Of a stretch of DNA of 64,000 nt, positions 9,083-16,871 are shown piece after piece. The stretch is from positions 50,612 to 114,611 of the IMG/VR virus record IMGVR_UViG_3300034375_013346; one strand, 5' to 3'. Position 1 is the first letter of the stretch. Each line of letters begins with the position of its first letter. The position numbers were made by a program, and so were the translations under genes. The DNA is from a virus. The notes beneath the pieces are model-generated. The model was not told where the DNA came from. It ran no database searches and worked only from the letters and a program-made list of their open reading frames with translations.

Positions 9083-10063
9083 TTAAAAATCCACGTCCAT
9101 ATCGAACGTGTTCTCTGAGGAGTTCATAACTCCCGCTTTCTGATATTCCCCAACTCTTTTTTCGAAGAAGTTGGTTTTTCCCTGAAGTGATATATTGGTC
9201 ATAAAATCAAACGGATTCTCCACATTGAAAACTTTAGAGCATTCAAGATCAACCAAAAGTCTATCAGCAACAAACTCCAAATATTGCTTCATCAGATCTG
9301 AATTCATACCAATCAATTTAACTGGAAGGGACTCGGTGATGAATTCTTTCTCTATCTCAAGAGCACTTAATATGATCTCCCTTATTCTTTCTTCAGATAC
9401 CTTATTATTTACAAATCTATTGTGGAGCATAACAGCAAAATCGCAATGCATCCCTTCGTCTCTGGAGATAAGCTCGTTAGAAAAACTAAGACCCGGCATT
9501 AGACCCCTTTTCTTAAGCCAAAAAATGGAACAAAAAGATCCGGAAAAGAATATGCCCTCCACCGCGGCAAAAGCAATAAGTCTTTCCTGGAAGTGATCTG
9601 ATTCCACCCATTTAAGAGCCCATTCAGCTTTCCTTTTAACAGCTGGGATAGTATCAATTGCATTAAAAAGATTGGACTTCTCCTCAGGGTCTGAGATATA
9701 AGTATCGATCAGGAGGGAGTAAGTCTCGGAATGTATATTCTCCATCATAATCTGGAATCCGTAGAAAAATTTAGCCTCCGTATATTGTACCTCACTAACA
9801 AAATTCTCAGCAAGATTCTCGTTAACTATACCATCAGAGGCAGCAAAAAAAGCTAAGACATGCTTAATAAAATGCCTTTCATTATCATTGAGCTTATTTC
9901 TCCAATCATCAATATCACTGGATAAATCAATTTCCTCAGCAGTCCAAATACATGCTTGCTGTTTTTTATACATCTCCCAGATCTCCTGGTGTTCTATTGG
10001 GAAAATCACAAAGCGATTTGGATTTTCATTTAATATCGGTTCAGGTAACGAATATCCTTCCAT
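9083..10063 (-). CDS. nrdB: Ribonucleoside-diphosphate reductase class Ia, small subunit (326 aa)
   Basis: The protein houses the diiron-tyrosyl radical cofactor that starts NrdA catalysis. Iron ligands and radical tyrosine are visible: ENIHSETY near residue 109 (Glu, His and the radical Tyr in the spacing E-x2-H-x3-Y), EGIFFSG (Glu) and RDEGMHCD (Glu and His). The first ligand, an Asp in WTAEEIDLS, precedes them. The C-terminal tail ends in FDMDVDF, the acidic/aromatic type of tail that docks onto NrdA. All canonical residues are present, so the enzyme should be active. Confidence 0.97.
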   Translation of the reverse strand: MEGYSLPEPILNENPNRFVIFPIEHQEIWEMYKKQQACIWTAEEIDLSSDIDDWRNKLNDNERHFIKHVLAFFAASDGIVNENLAENFVSEVQYTEAKFFYGFQIMMENIHSETYSLLIDTYISDPEEKSNLFNAIDTIPAVKRKAEWALKWVESDHFQERLIAFAAVEGIFFSGSFCSIFWLKKRGLMPGLSFSNELISRDEGMHCDFAVMLHNRFVNNKVSEERIREIILSALEIEKEFITESLPVKLIGMNSDLMKQYLEFVADRLLVDLECSKVFNVENPFDFMTNISLQGKTNFFEKRVGEYQKAGVMNSSENTFDMDVDF

Positions 10064-10104
10064 AGGTATTAATTTTTTGGTTAATTTTTAATCGATCTTT
10101 GTTC

Positions 10105-10572
10105 TTAATAGTTATTCTCCTGTCTCCTCCTATTCTCCTCATTCTTACTCATGTACATATTGTACATTTCCTGGGAAGTCATTCCTATGGAGGCAGCATA
10201 ATTCATAAAAAAATGAAGCATGTCAACTATTTCGAACTTGCACTCAAGCTGGTCTGATTCAGATAAATCACTAAATCGGATCTCCGTGTAACTATTATAC
10301 GCTTGCTTCCATCTTTTCCAGATTGCGTTTCCCCCGCCTTGCTTAATACCACCCAAGGCATCAGTAGCTTCGTGGATCTCGTCAATCATAGCATGGTTAT
10401 TCATATGCCAGAAATCCATTAGATCCCTGAGAGTCATGTCCTGAAAATTGTAGCCGTAAACGTTCTTCTGAGTGTCTGCTTGAAGTTCAAGAATTTCACC
10501 TAGTGTATCGGAAGATTCAGAATACAGATCCTTAATTTCTAGTTCTGCACAAGTATTATCAGTGTTTGCCAT
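10105..10572 (-). CDS. All-alpha dUTP diphosphatase (dUTPase_2/MazG-like, 155 aa)
   Basis: It hydrolyses dUTP to dUMP, keeping uracil out of DNA and feeding thymidylate synthesis. The all-helical family shows FWHMNNHAMIDEIHEATDALGG (residues about 54-75) with the metal-binding acidic pair E-x3-E, a WKRWKQAY segment, then ECKFEIVDMLHFFMNYA containing the second E-x3-D metal site, and a tail KNEENRRRQ-x-NY typical of phage dimeric dUTPases. It lies just upstream of the NrdB/NrdA genes in the same direction, a sensible nucleotide-metabolism group. A GATATATA element is 45 bases upstream. Confidence 0.85.
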   Translation of the reverse strand: MANTDNTCAELEIKDLYSESSDTLGEILELQADTQKNVYGYNFQDMTLRDLMDFWHMNNHAMIDEIHEATDALGGIKQGGGNAIWKRWKQAYNSYTEIRFSDLSESDQLECKFEIVDMLHFFMNYAASIGMTSQEMYNMYMSKNEENRRRQENNY

Positions 10573-10617
10573 ATTTTTTTGTTTGATCTATTTTTAATCC
10601 TCTAGACACTAGGTTTT

Positions 10618-10626
10618 TTATATATC
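10618..10626 (-). promoter_or_regulatory. Putative phage promoter element GATATATAA
   Basis: On the minus strand it reads GATATATAA, in the 90-base gap between the truncated DNA polymerase gene and the dUTPase gene, 45 bases before the dUTPase start. It would start the dUTPase-NrdB-NrdA unit. Confidence 0.45.
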
Positions 10627-10662
10627 AAGTGGTCTATAGAGGTCGAGTATTTTTAGGATTTT

Positions 10663-12075
10663 CTACCCCATTTTTTTTAATTGTTTCTCCATCTGATCAA
10701 TTTCAATCTGGAGTTTTAACATTCGATCTTTAGTTGCTTTACGCTTGGCATAAAGATCTTTAATTATTGTCTTAAGTATTGGATTTTCCGAGTCACCTCC
10801 AAAAACGGCCTTAGATGAAGTTCTCACCCATCCTTCCTTAACTTCGGATAAGTTTATTCCCTCCTTTCCTTTATAAACCTCAGGGGATATTCCCCATTGA
10901 ACAATCGTATTAGGATACAGAGAGGCAAAGTCGTAACAAGCCACCCATTCATGTAGACCTTTGATGGGCTCTTTCACATATCCACCTATAAATTTAACGT
11001 GGCTTTCCTCTTTCCTCTCGTTAACAAAAACCTGTCCCCTCTCTAAGAATTTGCGGAGCATCAGCACTTCCGTTGACCAAACAGGAGAAAGAGCCCTACT
11101 TATCTCAACGCCATTTAAATTGGCAATTTTGAGATAAGTAAGCATTGTTTGAAGCTTTACGTCTATATAGTGAACAAGAGCGCAGTCAATAACATTATAC
11201 AGTATAAATTTTGGAAAATCGGACTGATACAGGTCCCTTAGGGATCCATTATAGACTATCTTTTTAAGTCCCGTGGCCTTTTCCGCTACGTAATCAAGTC
11301 TATTACTTTCTTTAATTTTTATTACTCGGTCCCACTTCCGGTATATCTCCAGATAATCGACCATGAGCAAGTGCATGGGGAGGTTGTTCTTTCCAATGAG
11401 CCAATTGGAAGGAGATATTATCTTAGGATCTATGCCCAACCTCTTAGCTCTGTTAACCAAATACGGCCAGTCATATCCAAACCAGTTCCATCCAGTAATC
11501 AGGGACATTTTGGGTGCTAGGTTCTTGAAGAAAGTATAAAGCATATCATATTCACTCTCGAATTTATGATACTTAAAACTCCACTCATCGCCCATTGGAG
11601 ACAGATACTCGTTAGTCCTTCTATGGATATCGGCTTGCTCTTCAGGGGTAAGTGGGTCTAGACCAAGCATAATCGCCTTACATCGGTCAGTGGCTATACC
11701 TATTGAAAGAACCTTATTCTTTGCCGATGCTGTATCGAGTGAATCCCTCATCTCGTCGGTCATCTCTACCTCTATATCGACAAAATATTTTTTGGGAGTC
11801 TGGAATTCAAAAAGGGGCTTAGTTAACTCCGGATCAGCCTCTTCCAAGATCTGTATCATCCGATACTTGTCATATTTCTGGGTTTTTGCTTTTCTAACTG
11901 GGAACCCGTCCCAGCTCTCCCATTCCTTCTCCCTTCTACTATCTGATGGTGAGCATTTTTCCCATATGAATCTCTCCTTATCAGGGACCGGAACATTAAT
12001 AAATATTAAATCACCGTCCTCAGAAAAACTTGATACCTTCAAGTAGGTTCCTTTATTCTCAATATCAACTATCAT
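10663..12075 (-). CDS. Family B DNA polymerase, N-terminal and 3'-5' exonuclease part only (gp43-like, about 470 aa)
   Basis: This is the proofreading exonuclease half of a T4 gp43-type DNA polymerase. Exo I is YFVDIEVEM (catalytic D100 and E102 counted from the start chosen here), Exo II is ITGWNWFGYDWPYLV, and Exo III is LYNVIDCALVHYID. Polymerase motif A follows at about residues 381-389 (YDFASLYPN). The protein then ends after a helical 'AKRKATKDRMLKLQIEID' segment, so motif B (KxxxNSxYG), motif C (DTDS) and the thumb are missing. T4 gp43 has about 900 residues. None of the three frames past the stop continues for more than 13 codons, so a single frameshift does not explain the loss. The start is the ATG at 12075 (MIVDIENKG); a longer frame to 12150 would cross the divergent promoter region. 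A separate gene must supply the rest if the enzyme works. Confidence 0.85.
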   Translation of the reverse strand: MIVDIENKGTYLKVSSFSEDGDLIFINVPVPDKERFIWEKCSPSDSRREKEWESWDGFPVRKAKTQKYDKYRMIQILEEADPELTKPLFEFQTPKKYFVDIEVEMTDEMRDSLDTASAKNKVLSIGIATDRCKAIMLGLDPLTPEEQADIHRRTNEYLSPMGDEWSFKYHKFESEYDMLYTFFKNLAPKMSLITGWNWFGYDWPYLVNRAKRLGIDPKIISPSNWLIGKNNLPMHLLMVDYLEIYRKWDRVIKIKESNRLDYVAEKATGLKKIVYNGSLRDLYQSDFPKFILYNVIDCALVHYIDVKLQTMLTYLKIANLNGVEISRALSPVWSTEVLMLRKFLERGQVFVNERKEESHVKFIGGYVKEPIKGLHEWVACYDFASLYPNTIVQWGISPEVYKGKEGINLSEVKEGWVRTSSKAVFGGDSENPILKTIIKDLYAKRKATKDRMLKLQIEIDQMEKQLKKMG

Positions 12076-12117
12076 CAAATATTTAGATTTATTATATCCT
12101 AACCAGATCAGGTTGGA

Positions 12118-12127
12118 GGATATATAG
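12118..12127 (+). promoter_or_regulatory. Putative promoter element GGATATATAG in the divergent gap
   Basis: The 58-base gap between the divergent polymerase and plus-strand genes contains GGATATATAG six bases before the ATG at 12134. A GGAGG sequence overlaps its left end (12115-12119) and could instead act as a ribosome binding site with long spacing. Confidence 0.35.
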
Positions 12128-12133
12128 AAGTAT

Positions 12134-12457
12134 ATGAAAGCTAACATCAAAAGTTTCGAAGATTTCTTATTAGAATATTACGTTTCGGAAGCTCCAGGTA
12201 GCGTTGTAGTACCGGGTGAATGGTACAAGGACAGCGTTAATTCCAGGAACTACCGCCCAGCATATACTCAAATGCCCCAAGTAGTGGACTCAATGTTCCA
12301 AACAACCGACCTATACAACTATCTGGATACCCTTTCCGAGGAGGAAGAGTTTAATAGGATAGTCAAAGAGAATAACGGAGAACCGAAGAAAATAATTAAA
12401 TATCTTAAGAGACGAATAAACGAGGAGCTTCTACCTCAGCAGAAGGGGGAAAAATAA
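12134..12457 (+). CDS. Unknown protein with capsid-targeting-like N-terminus (107 aa)
   Basis: The start MKANIKSFEDFLLE is the closest match in the window to the T4 capsid-targeting sequence MKTYQEFIAE: Lys, aromatic, Phe-Leu, then LxE. The rest is polar, rich in Tyr and Asn, with a charged helical C-terminus (PKKIIKYLKRRINEELL). No enzyme motif is visible. It is the first gene of a two-gene plus-strand unit with the amidase, 12 bases upstream of it. A role as an internal head protein is inferred from the N-terminus only. Confidence 0.6.
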   Translation: MKANIKSFEDFLLEYYVSEAPGSVVVPGEWYKDSVNSRNYRPAYTQMPQVVDSMFQTTDLYNYLDTLSEEEEFNRIVKENNGEPKKIIKYLKRRINEELLPQQKGEK

Positions 12458-12461
12458 GGAG
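12456..12461 (+). promoter_or_regulatory. Strong ribosome binding site AAGGAG for a GTG start
   Basis: AAGGAG lies eight bases before the GTG at 12470 and overlaps the stop codon of the preceding gene. It is the clearest Shine-Dalgarno sequence I see here and decides the GTG start of the amidase. Confidence 0.7.
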
Positions 12462-12469
12462 CTGGTAAA

Positions 12470-13303
12470 GTGGAAATAATCAAACATCCCATCAATGAGG
12501 GATCTTATTATTCGGATCCCAACTTTAAAGATTCGATATTCATACATCACACAGGAGGACACCATAGACCAGACTGGACAATAGATAGCTGGGGCAGAGA
12601 CCGAAAGGAATCAACAAATAAAATAAGATCCGGAGCTTCTTACGTAATAGGTGGTCCCGATCCAATTAACGCAAAGAATAAAAAACACGACGGTAAGATA
12701 CTAGAGGCATTCAACTCAGAACATTGGTCACATCACCTCTTCATAAAAAACAAAAGCAATACCTTTCTCAACCAAAAAAGTATAGCTATCGAGATCTGTA
12801 ATTACGGGGAGCTTACTAAGAGCACGGATGGAGAATTCTTTACCAAGGGCAATATAAAGATACCCAAAGGACAGGTGGAAATATTAAAGGATCCATTCAA
12901 AGGGGAAAGGTATTTCCATTCATATTCGGATCATCAAATAGAGTCACTCCGGTACCTAATATTGCTACTAGCGAAAAAACATGATATAGATCTAAAGAGG
13001 GGATTATTAAAGGAGATCGGGAGGAGCGAAATCCAAATGCCCGAGGGTTTATCAGTAAGGGATCAGAAGAAATGGATGAACAAGAACGGAATAACCGATA
13101 GCAAAGGGAAAAAGCTAATCGAAAATAGCGAAGAGGATACCAGATATTTGCAAGCAATCGATTATCTCAATAGTAATCCATTTGATCTCTCACCACAAGC
13201 TTTACAGGGATTTCAGGGACTGTGGTCACATTCCAACGTAAGGGCAGATATCAGAGACTGCTACCCTTCACAACAAATGATACAGATGTTAAGATCTCTC
13301 TAG
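12470..13303 (+). CDS. N-acetylmuramoyl-L-alanine amidase-type endolysin (Amidase_2, 277 aa)
   Basis: It should cut the bond between N-acetylmuramic acid and the peptide stem in peptidoglycan at lysis. FIHHTGG at residues 24-30 gives the first zinc ligand of the Amidase_2/PGRP fold. KSIAIEICNYGEL lies in the central strand region, and SDHQIESLRYLILLLAKKH matches the conserved helix of the family. Near the end, SHSNVRADIRDCYP (His254 and Cys264) takes the place of the H...C zinc pair of T7 lysozyme. No signal peptide or binding domain is visible, so it would need a holin. A central insertion (about 165-230) is longer than in minimal amidases. Its end overlaps the convergent glycosylase gene by four bases. 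Confidence 0.8.
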   Translation: MEIIKHPINEGSYYSDPNFKDSIFIHHTGGHHRPDWTIDSWGRDRKESTNKIRSGASYVIGGPDPINAKNKKHDGKILEAFNSEHWSHHLFIKNKSNTFLNQKSIAIEICNYGELTKSTDGEFFTKGNIKIPKGQVEILKDPFKGERYFHSYSDHQIESLRYLILLLAKKHDIDLKRGLLKEIGRSEIQMPEGLSVRDQKKWMNKNGITDSKGKKLIENSEEDTRYLQAIDYLNSNPFDLSPQALQGFQGLWSHSNVRADIRDCYPSQQMIQMLRSL

Positions 13304-13683
13304 TGGTTCATACTCTCCAGATATCCCCTTAGCTTCTTATCACTGGGTGATATTGAAAAATTTCCATTGACAAAGATCTCCCAGGATTCAATAGCATATT
13401 TACCAACGCCAGGCAAGTCTGAGGGGTCTTTAAAACCGGAAATCCACACACCTGACATATCAACTATCCTCCTTGCCTTAATGTTATAAAATCCGGTGGG
13501 CCTTATCACCTTTGCGATCAAGTCAGGATCCATCTTGGAACAGGTAACAGGATCCTTAATCAGATTAAATAACTCCGGCAGTATTCTCCGGACCTGCAAA
13601 TTGGTCGTTTGATTAAGGAGTATGCAGATTACGACCATTTCCCATGGCTTATCTACATAATCCTCTTGAATTAACCTCTCCAA
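13300..13683 (-). CDS. HhH-GPD DNA glycosylase, MBD4-like (127 aa)
   Basis: The protein would remove a damaged or mismatched base from DNA. The helix-hairpin-helix is LPGVGKYA at residues 90-97, and the catalytic aspartate is D115 in SPSDKKLRGY, which matches the MBD4-type VxPxDxKL layout better than the endonuclease III type. The usual N-terminal helices are present (WEMVVICILLNQT, residues 14-26). There is no iron-sulfur cluster cysteine set, and at 127 residues it is short, close to a minimal domain. MBD4 relatives remove T or U opposite G. Convergent with the amidase gene, overlapping by four bases. Confidence 0.75.
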   Translation of the reverse strand: MERLIQEDYVDKPWEMVVICILLNQTTNLQVRRILPELFNLIKDPVTCSKMDPDLIAKVIRPTGFYNIKARRIVDMSGVWISGFKDPSDLPGVGKYAIESWEIFVNGNFSISPSDKKLRGYLESMNH

Positions 13684-13684
13684 C

Positions 13685-13903
13685 CTAGAAATTATTTCTC
13701 CTAAGAATATCCTGATATTTCTTTACCTCCTTATCAAAGAGTGCAGTGGTCTTCAGATAGTTGGTGCCCAGTATTATCGAAAGCTTCCTTATACAGGAAT
13801 CCCGATCTATCATCATTTTATACTGAGGGTTCTTCATTTTTTCTTCTAGCTCCGAGGCATGTTCCTTGGCTATCCTTTGTAACATTTCAATTTCTCTTGA
13901 CAT
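13685..13903 (-). CDS. Unknown helical protein (72 aa)
   Basis: A small, highly charged, largely helical protein, with ASELEEKMKNPQYK in the middle and KEVKKYQDILRR near the end. No family is recognised. It ends two bases before the glycosylase start, so both are probably one unit. Confidence 0.5.
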   Translation of the reverse strand: MSREIEMLQRIAKEHASELEEKMKNPQYKMMIDRDSCIRKLSIILGTNYLKTTALFDKEVKKYQDILRRNNF

Positions 13904-13926
13904 CTAAAAATAATTCACATTTAACA

Positions 13927-13954
13927 AAAAAGCCCGCCTTCGGGCGAGCTTTTT
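13927..13954 (-). terminator. Bidirectional-looking intrinsic terminator with TTCG loop
   Basis: CGCC and GGCG pair around a TTCG tetraloop, extended past one mismatch by GC pairs and by A5/T5 arms. It lies after the Hsp20 stop and can work in both directions. Confidence 0.85.
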
Positions 13955-13982
13955 ATTAGTAGGTGGTTGAAAAATTTCGTCT

Positions 13983-14339
13983 TTATGAGATCTTAATTCT
14001 CCTAGGTAGCGATTCTTTTTTCTTATCCAAAGAAATCGTTAGTACTCCCTCCGTGATAACAGCCTTAATTTTATCAGAATTCACCTCATTGGGTATTCTA
14101 AACCTCTTGGTGAAATCTCCGGTCCAGTGGGAATCATTGCCTCTTCCCTCTATAACCAATGTGCTACCATCAAGCTCCACATCGATGTCATCGTTCTTGT
14201 ATCCAGGAACTGGAATTTCTATAAGATATGATTTATCTTCCTCCCGAATGAAATATTCCTTGCTATTAACAAGTCCGTTTCGATTTTCTAGGATTCTCTC
14301 CATCATCTCTAAAGGTGAATAAATAGTTGTACTTATCAT
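13983..14339 (-). CDS. Hsp20/alpha-crystallin small heat-shock protein (118 aa)
   Basis: A small chaperone that holds unfolding proteins. The alpha-crystallin domain spans about residues 35-118: YLIEIPVPGYKNDDIDVELDG, then the STLVIEGRG strand, the FTKRFRIPNEV segment, and the hallmark A-x-x-x-x-G-V-L-T-I block as AVITEGVLTISL. The N-terminal arm is short, and the protein ends in RRIKIS, an I-x-I like C-terminal anchor. Hsp20 genes are common in T4-like marine phages. Terminators flank it on both sides, so it is a single-gene unit. Confidence 0.92.
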   Translation of the reverse strand: MISTTIYSPLEMMERILENRNGLVNSKEYFIREEDKSYLIEIPVPGYKNDDIDVELDGSTLVIEGRGNDSHWTGDFTKRFRIPNEVNSDKIKAVITEGVLTISLDKKKESLPRRIKIS

Positions 14340-14395
14340 TTTTGTTTTTTATTCACTACTATTTCGAAAAATGTTCCAATGAATAAGAACACAAA

Positions 14396-14420
14396 AAAAG
14401 GTGACTTTGTGTCACCTTTT
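14396..14420 (-). terminator. Intrinsic terminator hairpin
   Basis: AAAAGGTGAC pairs perfectly with GTCACCTTTT around a five-base TTTGT loop, between the stop at 14446 and the Hsp20 gene. Confidence 0.9.
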
Positions 14421-14445
14421 CTAATGTGAGTATGAAATTTTGTCT

Positions 14446-14943
14446 TTATTTCTTGAGCTGTAGCTTCTTCATGGCTTCCACAAAGGTTCCAAAGTCCTTC
14501 ACTACACGATCTCTCTTCTTTTTCTTTAATCCCTTCCTTGCCGCAGGGGTGCCAACGGTTAAGGTATCGAATTTATCCCCCGATCCAACTGGTCCGTTGT
14601 AGAAATCAGCGTTAGTCCCTCCAGCTCCTGGTGCTTCCACCGGGCCCATACCGGAGACAGTATTAAGCGTAGCAAAGGATCCGCCACCCATATCTCCCGC
14701 AGGAGCTCCACCGTCCATTTCCTTGAGAGAATAGGAATCGCAGTCACATTTTTCCAGAATCTCTTCCTCAATCTGCCATTTTTCTACACAATAGTCATTT
14801 TCATCTAGCCATGATTTATATGCGGATTCTACCATCTCGGGTGAACATCCAGACTCCATAACAGGGGTATCATCTTCACAACAGAGACAAACTAATGTTC
14901 TACCTGCTGGGGATTGTCCTGTGGGATAATATAGATTTTCCAT
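14446..14943 (-). CDS. Unknown protein with Cys-rich start and Gly-rich middle (165 aa)
   Basis: The N-terminal part has RTLVCLCCEDDT and later EKCDCDSYS. The middle is Gly/Ala/Pro-rich and contains FATLNTVSGMGPVEAPG and a GSGDKFDTLTVG segment. I recall a similar 'NTxGMGxV...GSGD' block in small unassigned proteins of T4-like phages. The C-terminus is basic (RKGLKKKKRDR) with a helix FGTFVEAMKKLQLKK. The C-terminal 'DFGTFVEAM' looks like a displaced copy of the aromatic-Phe-x-E start segment seen in other proteins here. Function unknown. Confidence 0.55.
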   Translation of the reverse strand: MENLYYPTGQSPAGRTLVCLCCEDDTPVMESGCSPEMVESAYKSWLDENDYCVEKWQIEEEILEKCDCDSYSLKEMDGGAPAGDMGGGSFATLNTVSGMGPVEAPGAGGTNADFYNGPVGSGDKFDTLTVGTPAARKGLKKKKRDRVVKDFGTFVEAMKKLQLKK

Positions 14944-14948
14944 ATCGA

Positions 14949-15182
14949 TTATAATGTTGTTTTTATGTTTTTAGAAAATATTCTAACAGTGTTCTGGGAT
15001 TCGTCTTTGGTGATATACCCTATTATATCATTATAAGAGTCGTATATCGGAGAGATCACCAAAAGCTTCCTATCCTTATTATCAATCACCCAGCTCCCGG
15101 TTAGATCGCTACCGCTTTTTTCCGCAGACAAGCTAGGTTTAGCAGAAGATAGATTTCTTTTTTTATTACAACCACATCCCAT
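14949..15182 (-). CDS. Unknown small protein with MGCGCNKK start (77 aa)
   Basis: The protein begins with MGCGCNKKR, a Cys-x-Cys start that recurs in small phage proteins, followed by a Ser-rich linker and a beta-like C-terminal half (KLLVISPIYDSYNDIIGYI). No function is known. It lies five bases before the next gene in the same run. Confidence 0.55.
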   Translation of the reverse strand: MGCGCNKKRNLSSAKPSLSAEKSGSDLTGSWVIDNKDRKLLVISPIYDSYNDIIGYITKDESQNTVRIFSKNIKTTL

Positions 15183-15210
15183 GTTTTAAATATTTCTAGT
15201 TACTTTCTAT

Positions 15211-15630
15211 TTATCTGTAATTTCCCCTTAATTCTTTCCTTCTTAAATAATTGAAGAGATATCTAAGTCCCTTCTTATATTCGGTTGAATTCCTAAATGG
15301 ACCGGGATATGTACGGATAGGATTACCTTGACCCTCGGGGGTTTCTTCGTTACCTCTAACTTCAACCGGGTTATACCTTCTAACCACACCAGTAGGGTGT
15401 ATTGTATAAAAGACGTCCCCGTATCCATCTACGTCAGGTTGTGATTTTCTCTGAAATTTCAAGGTATTATTAAGCTCCTGCTGATGAGAGGTTATATCAT
15501 CAAACCCGAGGTCTAGTATATCAAGGTACTCAATTCCCTTCCTAATTTTATCCAGATCTATATCTCTCCTATTATCCTCCAGGTATTCCTCCCTAGGTTC
15601 GTAATCTTTATATGATTTTATCTGAGACAT
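15211..15630 (-). CDS. Unknown protein, possible capsid-targeting-like start (139 aa)
   Basis: The start MSQIKSYKDYEPREEYLE is a weaker version of the Ser-aromatic-x-x-aromatic ... LxE segment. The body is charged and polar, with a Pro/Gly-rich stretch and a basic C-terminus (YLFNYLRRKELRGNYR). The stop and start of adjacent genes meet at 15630. No family recognised. Confidence 0.5.
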   Translation of the reverse strand: MSQIKSYKDYEPREEYLEDNRRDIDLDKIRKGIEYLDILDLGFDDITSHQQELNNTLKFQRKSQPDVDGYGDVFYTIHPTGVVRRYNPVEVRGNEETPEGQGNPIRTYPGPFRNSTEYKKGLRYLFNYLRRKELRGNYR

Positions 15631-16064
15631 TACCCCTTACTAGATTTTATCCAATCCCGATAATCTTTCAAGTTAGCAAGATTCTTTCCACCAGGCTTTT
15701 TCTTTTTAGCATCTGGCCTTAAATAAGGGATAATCGGGTTTATACCATCACCAAAATTCATCTTAGGTGTAAAGGAAGGAATATCCTTAGAATCAATAAC
15801 ACCGAGAGAATTACCCTCCTCATTTAGTGGTTTACCGTCCTTTACATTCTCAGGTAGATCCTTAGATTTTGTTTTTGCAAACTTTTTAAGTTCCTTGTCA
15901 GTCATAGGGGCAATAAACTTACCGTCCTTATCTTTGTATCCAAAAGCAATCTTTTCAATTTCCTCTCGGTATCTAGGATCGATTTCCTTTAGCTTTAACT
16001 CGTTTTGTCTTAGAGCCCAAGCTTGACCCATAATTGCTTGTTGTGCTTTACTTACTGATGGCAT
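15630..16064 (-). CDS. DUF3008-like protein (144 aa)
   Basis: The N-terminus MPSVSKAQQAIMGQAWALRQ matches the MPxxSKAQQxxMGxAxA pattern of small phage and bacterial proteins annotated DUF3008. The remainder is Lys-rich, with KELKKFAKTKSKDLPENV fitting the second conserved helix of that family, and a Pro/Lys C-terminus. The role of the family is not known. One base separates it from the DUF5661-like gene upstream. Confidence 0.6.
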   Translation of the reverse strand: MPSVSKAQQAIMGQAWALRQNELKLKEIDPRYREEIEKIAFGYKDKDGKFIAPMTDKELKKFAKTKSKDLPENVKDGKPLNEEGNSLGVIDSKDIPSFTPKMNFGDGINPIIPYLRPDAKKKKPGGKNLANLKDYRDWIKSSKG

Positions 16065-16065
16065 C

Positions 16066-16602
16066 TCAAATTCTATATTTTTCGAATGGGATAATAATTT
16101 TCATACCCTCTTCGACTTTTTTAAGTTTAGTGTAATAGTTGGGATCTTCTGCCAGATGGTCCCTAGCTATCTCAGAAGCTATCTCCTCGTCCTCGGTATG
16201 TTCCATTTCTACCTCAATGCCAATCTGAAGCTGTCTCTCTAAGTGTAAAAGCATCTTTTCTATGGCATCCCTATCAACATGGTCCATCGAATCATCGTAT
16301 GTGTGCAAGATAGCGATATCCCTCAAGTTCTTACCCGATGAGATCCCACCTTCAATCTTCTCGTCAGAATCTTCCTGTAGATAAAGGCCCTTCATCTTTT
16401 TTTTAATTTCTGCAGGACTCATCGGCTTAGCATTCAGGCCCCAGTTAGCATTGGGATCGATGATCTTCTTCTTGCTTTTCTTCCATTCCGGATACATCCA
16501 GAGCCATCTATTGTATCCCTTACCAACTATTTCAAAGCCCTTGTCACCTGGTTGTATGGCGATGGGGGATTGGGGTGGTATATAGCTTCCTGTTTCTGCC
16601 AT
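16066..16602 (-). CDS. Unknown protein with DUF5661-like C-terminal segment (178 aa)
   Basis: The C-terminal third contains IGIEVEMEHTEDEEIASEI followed by ARDHLAEDPNYYTKLKKVE. That G-x-E-x-E-H-T...A...I..DHL.E.P.YY..L pattern matches a small family (DUF5661) found in phages and viruses. The N-terminal half is basic and Trp-rich (GYNRWLWMYPEWKKSKKK). No catalytic role is established. Confidence 0.55.
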   Translation of the reverse strand: MAETGSYIPPQSPIAIQPGDKGFEIVGKGYNRWLWMYPEWKKSKKKIIDPNANWGLNAKPMSPAEIKKKMKGLYLQEDSDEKIEGGISSGKNLRDIAILHTYDDSMDHVDRDAIEKMLLHLERQLQIGIEVEMEHTEDEEIASEIARDHLAEDPNYYTKLKKVEEGMKIIIPFEKYRI

Positions 16603-16808
16603 TATTCTATTACAGCTTCTATTTTGGATTTTGAGATTTGTGTGGTCTCAAAAAATCCAGTAGTTCCCTCTAGGAACCCAGCTACTTTTGTCTCTACCTC
16701 AAGCACAGACTCTGCAGCAACTAAAAATTCAGATTTGTGAATTACCGGATCACCATTTCTTTTGGTCTCGGTTGACTCAAAACTTACTTTTGCAACGTAA
16801 TATCCCAT
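16602..16808 (-). CDS. DUF4494-like small protein (68 aa)
   Basis: A 68-residue protein with YYVAKVSFESTETKRNG, then a KSEFLVAAESVLEVETKV segment. The 'K-V-x-x-E...G...K-x-E-x-x-L-V-x-A-x-S-x-x-E-x-E' layout resembles DUF4494, a family seen mainly in Bacteroidota and their phages. This is one of the hints about the host. A GATATATA element is 18 bases upstream. Confidence 0.5.
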   Translation of the reverse strand: MGYYVAKVSFESTETKRNGDPVIHKSEFLVAAESVLEVETKVAGFLEGTTGFFETTQISKSKIEAVIE

Positions 16809-16826
16809 TTTCTAATATTTTACAGT

Positions 16827-16835
16827 TTATATATC
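16827..16835 (-). promoter_or_regulatory. Putative phage promoter element GATATATAA
   Basis: On the minus strand it reads GGATATATAAAC, 18 bases before the ATG at 16808, just after the hairpin terminator of the gene upstream. Confidence 0.55.
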
Positions 16836-16850
16836 CTTCTAATACAAGAA

Positions 16851-16871
16851 AGGCAACCACTTGGGTTGCCT
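16851..16871 (-). terminator. Hairpin terminator
   Basis: AGGCAACC pairs with GGTTGCCT around a five-base loop, after the stop of the Hc1-like gene. The T-run that follows on the minus strand is short and interrupted. Confidence 0.65.

Noticed and set aside
10590-10615. A hairpin at CTAG...CTAG in the gap before the dUTPase gene as a terminator.
   Set aside because: The stem is only about four pairs; it is too weak to call.
10663-10700. Frameshift at the run of eight A near the end of the polymerase gene as the cause of truncation.
   Set aside because: Reading on in the other two frames stops within 13 codons and no polymerase motif B or C appears, so a slipped frame would not restore the protein.
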